64,000 nt of DNA from contig NC_007778.1 of the NCBI RefSeq assembly GCF_000013365.1, positions 3,844,001-3,908,000 on the forward strand, given 5' to 3'. The translations under genes and the position numbers were made by a program. Origin of the DNA: Rhodopseudomonas palustris HaA2. Its GTDB lineage: Bacteria; Pseudomonadota; Alphaproteobacteria; Rhizobiales; Xanthobacteraceae. Under the pieces are notes generated by a model. The model saw nothing but the letters and a program-made list of their open reading frames with translations, was not told where the DNA came from and searched no databases. Positions 56,394 through 64,000 of this stretch are shown in pieces. Position 1 is the stretch's first letter. Every line of letters begins with the position of its first letter.

Positions 56394-57905
56394 ATGACCG
56401 TTGTGATCGAAATGGGGCAGACCACGACCAACGCACCGGCGACGCTCGACCTCGAAGAATTGCTGGCGACTCGCCTGCTGGTGCAGGGCAATTCCGGCTC
56501 CGGCAAATCGCATCTGCTGCGCCGCCTGCTGGAGCAGAGCGCGCCCTGGGTGCAGCAGGCGATCATCGACCCAGAAGGCGACTTCGTCACCTTGGCGGAG
56601 AAGTTCGGCCACCTCGTCATCGACGCCGAGGACCACACCGAGCGGGGGCTGCAGGCCGCGGGCGAGCGCGCGCGGATGCATCGCGTCTCGACCGTGCTCA
56701 ATCTCGAAGGACTCGACGCCGAGAATCAGATGCGCCGCGCCGCGGCCTTCCTCGGCGGGATGTTCGACGTGCCGCGCGACCATTGGTACCCGATGCTCGT
56801 GGTGGTCGATGAAGCGCAATTGTTCGCGCCCGCGGTCGCCGGCGAAGTCTCCGACGAGGCGCGCAAATTGTCGCTCGGCGCCATGACCAACCTGATGTGC
56901 CGCGGCCGCAAGCGCGGCCTCGCCGGGGTGATCGCGACGCAGCGGCTGGCCAAGCTCGCCAAGAACGTCGCGGCCGAAGCGTCCAACTTCCTGATGGGCC
57001 GCACCTTCCTCGACATCGACATGGCGCGCGCCGCCGACCTGCTCGGCATGGAGCGGCGGCAGGCGGACGCGTTCCGCGATCTCGAGCGTGGCCAGTTCAT
57101 GGCGCTCGGCCCGGCGCTGTCCCGCCGGCCGCTGGCGCTGCGGATCGGGCCGACCGAGACACACCCGCGCAACGCTACGCCGCGGCTGATGCCGCTGCCC
57201 GAGGAAGCGTTGCAGGACGCGCGCTCGATCATTCTCGCCGAGCCGCCCCCGGACATATCGACGCGGCCACAGCGCCGCTCGGCGCCGGATCTGCTCAGCC
57301 AGTTGATGGCGGCGAAATCTGCCGCGCTCGAGGCCCGCCCCGATCCGGTGGAGCAGCCGCTCAGCGCCGAAGAGCTGGCCGCACGACGCGAGCGGCTCGA
57401 CCGCATCCTGCGCGCGATCCTGGCCGAGCCCGACGCCGGCTTCCGCGCCATCGGCGTGCTGTATCAGGAATTCATCGTGCGCTGCCGGATCGAGGGTCTG
57501 GCGGCGACGATCCCGGACCTGACCGATTTCCGCCGGATGCTGACCCATGCCCGCGCCGGCCTCACCAGCGAACAGATCGCGGACGACGACGGCTGGCAGG
57601 ACGTCTCGGTCCGCGCCGGGATGTTGCCCGAGGACATGCAGGGCGTGTTCATGATGATCGCGCGCGCCGCGAAGGAAGGCTGGCCCTGCCCCGGCGACGC
57701 CGCGATCGCCCGCGCCTACGGCACCCACTCGCTGCGCCGCGCGCGGCGGCTGCTGACCTATATCGAGGAACAGGGCCTGATCGTCTGCCAGTTCGACGGC
57801 ACCGGCCGCCGCACCGTCACGCTGGTCGAGCTCGCCTGGGCGACCGCGCCGGGCGATCCGAATGCGGCGGAAGAGCTGCCGTCCGAGGACGCCATCAGCG
57901 CGTAG
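56394..57905 (+). CDS. HerA-like P-loop ATPase
   Basis: 503 residues. Walker A GNSGSGKS at 32-39 and Walker B MLVVVDEAQLF at about 134-144 (Asp139, Glu140). The ATPase core belongs to the HerA/FtsK-like DUF87 group: IIDPEGDFVTL follows the P-loop and GVIATQRLAKLAKNV is the arginine-finger region. The C-terminal third is a helical domain with a winged-helix-like end (THSLRRARRLLTYIEEQGLI). No NurA nuclease or transfer gene is adjacent. It may be a DNA translocase or repair ATPase; that is undecided. ATG chosen at 56394, before the first strand. Confidence 0.8.
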   Translation: MTVVIEMGQTTTNAPATLDLEELLATRLLVQGNSGSGKSHLLRRLLEQSAPWVQQAIIDPEGDFVTLAEKFGHLVIDAEDHTERGLQAAGERARMHRVSTVLNLEGLDAENQMRRAAAFLGGMFDVPRDHWYPMLVVVDEAQLFAPAVAGEVSDEARKLSLGAMTNLMCRGRKRGLAGVIATQRLAKLAKNVAAEASNFLMGRTFLDIDMARAADLLGMERRQADAFRDLERGQFMALGPALSRRPLALRIGPTETHPRNATPRLMPLPEEALQDARSIILAEPPPDISTRPQRRSAPDLLSQLMAAKSAALEARPDPVEQPLSAEELAARRERLDRILRAILAEPDAGFRAIGVLYQEFIVRCRIEGLAATIPDLTDFRRMLTHARAGLTSEQIADDDGWQDVSVRAGMLPEDMQGVFMMIARAAKEGWPCPGDAAIARAYGTHSLRRARRLLTYIEEQGLIVCQFDGTGRRTVTLVELAWATAPGDPNAAEELPSEDAISA

Positions 57906-57924
57906 TTCGCGAGGCCTGCGGCAT

Positions 57925-59262
57925 TCACGGCGTTGAAGCCAGCACCGCCATCATCTCGGGAACGGACACGAATTTTTCGCGGGGCCTGCCCTGAGCGACG
58001 CCCCTGCTCTTCTCGGCCGCGTCGATCGCGCTCCAATCGTCGAAGCTGACGATGCGAGACACGCGACCGCGTAGCTGCGCCAGCAAAATATCGGGATCGC
58101 GCAAACGAGAGCCCGCTCGCGCGGGCAAATCCGTCAGTACCGCCTCGGCGGTGGCCATGCCACAAGCCCGGTTGGTCCCGATCGTACCGCTCGGGCCGCG
58201 CTTGCTCCAGCCGCAGACATAGAGACCGGGGACGACGCCGTGAGTGTCCACAACGCGGCCGTCGACATTGGCGTGCACGCCGCGTTGCGCATCGAACGGC
58301 ACGCCCGGCAACGGCGCGGTGCGTCGGCCGATGCTGCTGAAAACAACACCGCACGGGATCGCTTCGATCGACCGCGACGGGTCTGCAAACGCGATCTCTT
58401 CGACCCTGCCGCGTCCATTGATCGCCACAGGCGAGAGGCCGAACCGAAACACGCAGCGCCGTTGCTTGCCGACAGGCCGTTGCGAGACTGCACCGAGCAG
58501 TTCCAGCTTCTCGCTCATCTCCGGATCGTTCGAGGTCTCACCTACCGAAGCGGCGGCGACATCACGCGGATCGACGACAGCGTCGCACTGCGCCAGCGCG
58601 AGAAAATCCCGCAATTCCTTGGCGCCGAACTTCGCCTGCCGCGGCCCGCTGCGACCGACCAGATGGATCTCGCGGACCCGGCTCTCAGCCAGCACCTCGA
58701 GCGCATGGCTGGCGATATCGGTGAGGCGCAGCTCATCGACAGTGCGGGCCAGAATGCGTGCGACGTCGAGGGCGACGTTGCCATGGCCGACGATGGTCAC
58801 CGCGTCATGGGCGAGATCGAACGAGCAATCGCGGTAGTCGGGATGACCGTTGTACCAGGCGACGAAATCACCGGCGTGATGACAGCCAGCCAGCGTTTCG
58901 CCCGGAATCCCCAGCGCACGGCTGACGTCGGCACCGGTGGCGAGGATCACCGCGTCGTAGCTGGCGCGGAGTTCATCGATCGTCACGTCCCTCCCCACGG
59001 TGACCCCGCCTACGAATCGAAAGCCCGGCATCGTTGCGATCCGGTCGAATGCGACGGTCACCTGTTTGAGCTTGGGATGGTCGGGCGCGACGCCGAACCG
59101 CACCAGCCCATAGGGCACCGGAAGTTGCTCGAACATATCGACCGCGACCGGCGTGCCCGACCGGAACAAGGCCTCCGTCGCGTAGAACCCGCTCGGTCCG
59201 CTGCCGACCACCGCGATCCGAAAGGCAGCCGCGGGCGCAGGGTCGCGCGCCGCTGCCGTCAT
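57925..59262 (-). CDS. Ferredoxin-NADP reductase, FprA/adrenodoxin-reductase type
   Basis: 445 residues, cytoplasmic. FAD-binding GSGPSGFYATEAL at about 20-32, followed by PVPYGLVRFGVAPDHPKLK, the hallmark of FprA and adrenodoxin reductases. The NADP-binding fold has GHGNVALDVARIL. C-terminal GWSKRGPSGTIGTNR closes the FAD site. It moves electrons between NADP(H) and a ferredoxin. The start overlaps the ferredoxin stop by 4 bases (ATGA), so the partner is the adjacent 7Fe ferredoxin. The last 55 residues are outside the usual core. Confidence 0.9.
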   Translation of the reverse strand: MTAAARDPAPAAAFRIAVVGSGPSGFYATEALFRSGTPVAVDMFEQLPVPYGLVRFGVAPDHPKLKQVTVAFDRIATMPGFRFVGGVTVGRDVTIDELRASYDAVILATGADVSRALGIPGETLAGCHHAGDFVAWYNGHPDYRDCSFDLAHDAVTIVGHGNVALDVARILARTVDELRLTDIASHALEVLAESRVREIHLVGRSGPRQAKFGAKELRDFLALAQCDAVVDPRDVAAASVGETSNDPEMSEKLELLGAVSQRPVGKQRRCVFRFGLSPVAINGRGRVEEIAFADPSRSIEAIPCGVVFSSIGRRTAPLPGVPFDAQRGVHANVDGRVVDTHGVVPGLYVCGWSKRGPSGTIGTNRACGMATAEAVLTDLPARAGSRLRDPDILLAQLRGRVSRIVSFDDWSAIDAAEKSRGVAQGRPREKFVSVPEMMAVLASTP

Positions 59263-59564
59263 CGGCCCAGCGCCTGCCTGCGGTCGTCGGCGCCGGGCAG
59301 CGGCGGCAGCCGCGCGGTGAGCACCGGCGTTTCAGCGGCACGCTTGCGGTTGACGTCGATCCAGAATTTCTGATGCGCCGGCAGCCGGTAGTCCGGCGCG
59401 ATCGCCCCGACCGGACAGGCCGGCGCACAGCCGCCGCAATCGATGCAGTTCTCCGGATCGATATAGGTCATCGCGGCGTCGACGTGGAAGCACTCGACCG
59501 GACAGACCGTGACGCACTCGGTGTAGCGACAGCCTTTGCAATTGTCCGTAACCACATACGTCAT
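59259..59564 (-). CDS. 7Fe ferredoxin (FdxA type)
   Basis: 101 residues. Cysteines CKGCRYTECVTVCPVECF at 9-25 and CIDCGGCAPACP at 40-51 show a 3Fe-4S plus 4Fe-4S ferredoxin (Cys9, Cys12-variant, Cys21 / Cys40, Cys43, Cys46, Cys50). The second half aligns with the FdxA tail (HQKFWIDVNRKR). It sits between the Mo oxidoreductase and the NADP reductase and overlaps the latter by 4 bases, so it is the likely electron shuttle. The start ATG is the first with a full ferredoxin fold. Confidence 0.9.
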   Translation of the reverse strand: MTYVVTDNCKGCRYTECVTVCPVECFHVDAAMTYIDPENCIDCGGCAPACPVGAIAPDYRLPAHQKFWIDVNRKRAAETPVLTARLPPLPGADDRRQALGR

Positions 59565-59635
59565 CGTTCGACTTCCCGTGTATCGATGAGGATCAACATC
59601 GACCGACGCCGGAGCATCGGTCGTTCGCTCGCCGG

Positions 59636-61762
59636 CTACAGTCGGCCGACCTGGACGAGAATGTCCGAGAACGTCGGCGCACGGCCGAGATCGGCGAAGG
59701 CCGGCGGCGTCAGCGCGTGAACGGTCGCGCCTTTGCGATTGGAGCGCTGCCAGTAGCCGGACGGCGCAACCACCACCCCCGCCATGATATCGGACGACAC
59801 CGTCGCATAGGCTTCGAACGAGCCGCGATCGTTGAACACGCGGATCGGCGCGCCGGCTTCGATGCCGCGGAACGCGGCGTCGTCCGGATTCAGGATCACC
59901 GCCTGCTCTTCGCCCGCCTGCGCGGTCTGCGCCGGCAGGTTGCCGTAGTTCGAATTGAGGAAAGCGTGGCTTTTCGGCGAGATCAGGCTGAGCGGATAGC
60001 GCGCCGCCAGCGCCGGCGCCGTCCGGACACTCTCGTTCGGCGCGATGTAGTGCGGCAACGGATCGATCGGCGTGCCGTCCTGGTCGCCGTTGTAGCCCTG
60101 CCGGAACAGCGGCGCGACGAAATTGCCGCCCGCGGCGATCGTCGATTTGAACTCGCATTTGCCGGTAGCAGTCGGGAAATTGCCGTCGCGGTGCGGCGCC
60201 CAGTCGTCGGACGCCGGCATGGCGAGCCGCGAATAGCCCTTGGCCTTGACCTCGTCGAGCGTGATCCCCTGCAGCACCGGGCTGCTCCAGTCCAGCGCCG
60301 CCTCGATCATCTCGTCGTCGGTGCGGAAGAACGCCGGATCGGTGATCCCCATCGCCTTGGCGAGGCGCCGGAACAGTTCGGTGTTCGGCACAGCCTCGCC
60401 GAGCGGCTCGATCGCCTGGTTGTTGTAGGACAGATACAGATGCCCCCAGGAGAACATGATGTCCTTCTGCTCGAGCTGCGTGGTCGCGGGCAGCACGATG
60501 TCGGCGTACTTCGCCGTGTCGGTGATGAAATGCTCACTGACGACCGTGAATAAATCTTCGCGTTCGAGCCCCTTCTCGATCTTGTCCTGCTCGGTCACCA
60601 TCGCCATCGGGTTGGCGTTGTAGACGAACAGCGCCTTGATCGGCGGATCGAAGCCGAGTTCGCCGGTCAGCGCCGCGCCGAGCCGCCAGGAATTCAGCAC
60701 GCGCATGTTCTCCGGCTGAAGATCGGGGCGCATCAGCACGTCCCATTTGACCGGGAAAGCCCAGATCGGCAGCTGCAGCAGGCCGCCACCGACGTGCTTC
60801 CAAGCACCGATCAGTCCGGGAAGGCAGGCGATCGCGCGCACGGTCTGGCCGCCGCCGGCATGGCGCTCCACGGCGACGCCGATCCGCACCACCGCGGGCG
60901 GCGTCGTGGCGTAGTCGCGCGCCAGCTTGACGATATCCTCGACCGGAATGCCGGTCTCCTGCGAGGCGAATTCCGGCGTATAGGTGGCGGCGCGCTCCGC
61001 CAGTTCGTCGAACCCGACGGTGTGCTTGTCGATGTAATCGCGATCGACCAGGTTCTCCTTGATGATCACGTGCATCATCGCCAGCGCCAGCGCCGCATCG
61101 GTGCCAGGCCGGATCTGGATGTGCCAGTCCGCCAGCCGCGCGGTCCGTGTCTTGACCGGATCAATCACCACCAGCTTGGCGCCGTTCTTCTTGGCCTGCT
61201 CGATGAACGGCCAGTGATGCGAATTGGTGCTGAGCGTATTGCAGGCCCATAGAATGATGTACTTCGAGTGCACGAAGCTCTCGGGATCGACACCCGGCGT
61301 GTGCCCGATCGTCAGCAGATAGGCCGTACAGGAACCAGAGTCGCAGAAGGTGCGTTCGAGCACAGTGGCGCCGAGCTTGTTGAACAGCGGATCGCCGACA
61401 TTGAGCCCGTTGATGACGCCCTGGGTGCCGAGATAGCTGTAGGGCAGGATCGCCTGCGCACCGTGCTCGGCGATGATCGCTTTCCAGCGGGTCGCGATCG
61501 TCGCGATCGCCTCGTCCCAGGAAATTCGCTGAAACTGCTTGGTGCCCTTGGGGCCGACGCGTTTCATCGGGTAGAGGACGCGCTTGTCGCTGTAGACGCG
61601 CTCCTCGTAGTTGTTGACCTTGACGCACAACCGTCCGCGCGTGAACGGGTGATCCGGATTGCCGCGGACGGCGATCGCCTTGCCGTCCTCGACGGTCGTG
61701 ATGATGGAGCAAGTATCAGGGCAGTCGTGTGGACACGCGCCTACAACTGTGGTCCGGGCCAT
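59636..61762 (-). CDS. Molybdopterin oxidoreductase, 4Fe-4S containing
   Basis: 708-residue DMSO-reductase-superfamily catalytic protein. The N-terminal cluster is Cys10, Cys14, Cys18 and Cys46 (CPHDCPDTC, then GRLCVK). The Mo-coordinating position is probably Cys140 in TFCDSGSCTAY, aligned by eye with Cys-ligated assimilatory nitrate reductases; not certain. The middle follows the bis-MGD fold, and the end (about 600-700) is the molydopterin dinucleotide-binding barrel. There is no Tat signal, so it is cytoplasmic. GGAGG precedes the ATG at 61762; a TTG seven codons earlier is less likely. Formate, CO2 and aldehyde/thiol substrates are possible, but none is shown. Confidence 0.85.
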   Translation of the reverse strand: MARTTVVGACPHDCPDTCSIITTVEDGKAIAVRGNPDHPFTRGRLCVKVNNYEERVYSDKRVLYPMKRVGPKGTKQFQRISWDEAIATIATRWKAIIAEHGAQAILPYSYLGTQGVINGLNVGDPLFNKLGATVLERTFCDSGSCTAYLLTIGHTPGVDPESFVHSKYIILWACNTLSTNSHHWPFIEQAKKNGAKLVVIDPVKTRTARLADWHIQIRPGTDAALALAMMHVIIKENLVDRDYIDKHTVGFDELAERAATYTPEFASQETGIPVEDIVKLARDYATTPPAVVRIGVAVERHAGGGQTVRAIACLPGLIGAWKHVGGGLLQLPIWAFPVKWDVLMRPDLQPENMRVLNSWRLGAALTGELGFDPPIKALFVYNANPMAMVTEQDKIEKGLEREDLFTVVSEHFITDTAKYADIVLPATTQLEQKDIMFSWGHLYLSYNNQAIEPLGEAVPNTELFRRLAKAMGITDPAFFRTDDEMIEAALDWSSPVLQGITLDEVKAKGYSRLAMPASDDWAPHRDGNFPTATGKCEFKSTIAAGGNFVAPLFRQGYNGDQDGTPIDPLPHYIAPNESVRTAPALAARYPLSLISPKSHAFLNSNYGNLPAQTAQAGEEQAVILNPDDAAFRGIEAGAPIRVFNDRGSFEAYATVSSDIMAGVVVAPSGYWQRSNRKGATVHALTPPAFADLGRAPTFSDILVQVGRL

Positions 61763-61954
61763 GGGATCCTCCGCTTGCACCAAACGGTGACATGCCTAAA
61801 GATGCGGCGACGGAGGCGGCCTCGGCTTCTCAAAACGTGCTACGTTGTTGTCCTGGGCTGCTATGACGGCCCAAATCCCCTGCTTCGCTATCTGGCATAA
61901 TAATTGCTAATTCTCGGATCCGGTCCGCTCTCTCGCCAACCGTAGAGGTCCAAG
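61763..61954. promoter_or_regulatory. Divergent promoter region of the Mo operon and araC-type gene
   Basis: 192 bases, with an AT-rich block at about 61899-61915 (CATAATAATTGCTAATTC). This is a likely promoter area for at least the AraC regulator. No clear palindrome is seen. Confidence 0.4.
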
Positions 61955-62854
61955 ATGGGAACGCTCGGCAATTCCGTCGACAAATATGTCACCGGCCGGA
62001 TGCTCCAGACCTCCAACGACCGCCGCTGGTCGCATCTGCTGGCAGAGCGCTGGAGCCACCAAGCGGGTGAGCTGCCGTCGCTGCTGCCGCGCGACACCGA
62101 GATCGCCGTGCTGCTGCGCGGCAGTTCCGTGGTGGATCGCGCGGGCGGCGGCATGCGCCAGCGGACCCATGGCAGACGCGGAACGATCTGGCTGTGCCCG
62201 GCTGGCATCCGCGAGGATTTCATTCGCGTCGAGAGCGAGATGCACGAGTGTCTGCATATTTTTCTGCCCGGCCGACCGTTCGACGATACGATGCTGCAGG
62301 ACATGGACATCGACCCGGCGCGGATCGGCATTCGCTACGAGGCGATCGGTCAGGATATCTTCATCGACTATGTCGCCGACCAGATCGTCCGGGAACTTGC
62401 CGAAGAGAGCTCGACAGGGCGGCTGCTGATCGAGAGTCTGGGACGTGCGCTGACCGCCCATCTGGTGCATCGCTACGCCGACACGGCGGTGCCGCGCAAG
62501 CCGGCGAATGCTGCCAGCCGCCCGCTCGACGCCAAGCGCCTGACACGGGTGACGGACTTCATCAACGCCTCGGTCGAGCGCGATTTCACCGTCAGCGACC
62601 TCGCCGCGGTCGCCTGCATGAGCCCGGCGCATTTCTCCCGCAGCTTCAAGGCGGCGACCGGCTGCGCGCCGCATGAATATCTCAGCCGGCAGCGGCTCGA
62701 TCTGGCCAAGCGGCTGCTGGCGAGCGGCCATCGCTCGCTGGCCGATATCGCCTACGCCACCGGCTTCTCGTCGCAGGCGAACTTCAACCGGGCGTTTCGC
62801 AAGGCGCTCGGCACCACGCCCAGCGCCTACCGCGCGCAACAGCGATCGGATTGA
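61955..62854 (+). CDS. AraC-family transcriptional regulator
   Basis: 299 residues. The C-terminal DNA-binding domain (about 195-295) has two helix-turn-helix units: FTVSDLAAVACMSPAHFSRS and SLADIAYATGFSSQANFNRA, ending PSAYR. The N-terminal cupin-like half would bind the effector. It is divergent from the Mo-oxidoreductase operon, the classic place for an activator of it. It also precedes the formaldehyde dehydrogenase gene by about 140 bases, so it may control that too. Confidence 0.85.
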   Translation: MGTLGNSVDKYVTGRMLQTSNDRRWSHLLAERWSHQAGELPSLLPRDTEIAVLLRGSSVVDRAGGGMRQRTHGRRGTIWLCPAGIREDFIRVESEMHECLHIFLPGRPFDDTMLQDMDIDPARIGIRYEAIGQDIFIDYVADQIVRELAEESSTGRLLIESLGRALTAHLVHRYADTAVPRKPANAASRPLDAKRLTRVTDFINASVERDFTVSDLAAVACMSPAHFSRSFKAATGCAPHEYLSRQRLDLAKRLLASGHRSLADIAYATGFSSQANFNRAFRKALGTTPSAYRAQQRSD

Positions 62855-62994
62855 AGAATCAGTTCGCGACCGGGCCGTTCTTCACGGCCGTTGAGCCGCA
62901 TTGATCAGGCGTTCAAAAAACAGTTCCTGTTCTCCCGCCGATTTGCCATACGGAAGGCCAATCGCAACGACACTGATGCAGGGAGAGACCAGCC

Positions 62995-64000
<1,006 letters not shown>

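Overview
The window is a stretch of GC-rich chromosome that looks like an alphaproteobacterium of the Bradyrhizobium/Rhodopseudomonas group. The reasons are a plant-type (class II) DAHP synthase, an Atm1-type exporter, a DUF2865 protein, CtrA-like TTAA-N7-TTAA sites, and several families of dispersed palindromic repeats between genes. This assignment is inference from gene content; no rRNA or tRNA gene was seen. About 63 protein genes are called. Most are ordinary housekeeping genes packed in short operons, many with 4-base ATGA or GTGA overlaps.

Layout. 0-8.2 kb (minus strand): aminotransferase and rhodanese, motA-motB, an RraA-fold protein, the phosphatidylethanolamine pair psd-pssA, and an Atm1-type ABC exporter. 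8.3-11.2 kb (plus): a LOG-family protein and a five-haem cytochrome c that fuses an alcohol-dehydrogenase-type tri-haem subunit to a thiosulfate-dehydrogenase-like di-haem module. 11.2-15.1 kb (minus): a small membrane protein, a GNAT protein and cimA, translationally coupled, then cysS, whose 3' half contains a low-GC patch. 15.4-18.7 kb (plus): two exported proteins and an FAD oxidoreductase preceded by a C11 tract. 18.7-20.9 kb: a LuxR-type regulator, then a low-GC accessory pocket with vapB, a broken vapC and a tandem-repeat Ltp-domain protein.

20.9-27.6 kb (minus): nadE, dgkA, class II DAHP synthase, gor, a DUF2059 protein and rpiA. 27.7-32.9 kb (plus): gph, a lipoprotein, moaA, and a TRAP transporter QM pair. 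The matching TRAP receptor is encoded convergently at 33.1-34.2 kb behind a strong terminator. 34.4-42.7 kb: the Mrp/ApbC Fe-S carrier, a beta-hydroxyacid dehydrogenase, a PleC/DivJ-like histidine kinase, a DUF1289 protein, an aspartic protease, a nucleotide cyclase with a 7-codon coupled leader, and dusA.

42.8-48.0 kb is a manganese module. mntR is divergent from an outer-membrane beta-barrel gene followed by a SitABCD-type ABC transporter. Two palindromic operators sharing the core TGTAGC-N4-GCTACA lie in the intergenic region. 48.1-56.2 kb holds a PepSY-like protein, a patatin lipoprotein, a KOW-like small protein, an RND pump with two adaptor lipoproteins, and a divergent TetR regulator with a clear operator between them. 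56.4-64.0 kb holds a HerA-like ATPase, then a compact redox operon (molybdopterin oxidoreductase, 7Fe ferredoxin, ferredoxin-NADP reductase) divergent from an AraC regulator, and finally the 5' part of a glutathione-dependent formaldehyde dehydrogenase cut by the window end.

The items most worth a second look are the manganese divergon with its unassigned beta-barrel, the five-haem fusion, the Mo-oxidoreductase/ferredoxin/reductase operon, the cyclase with a coupled leader and an unusual specificity residue, and the accessory pocket at 19.6-20.9 kb.
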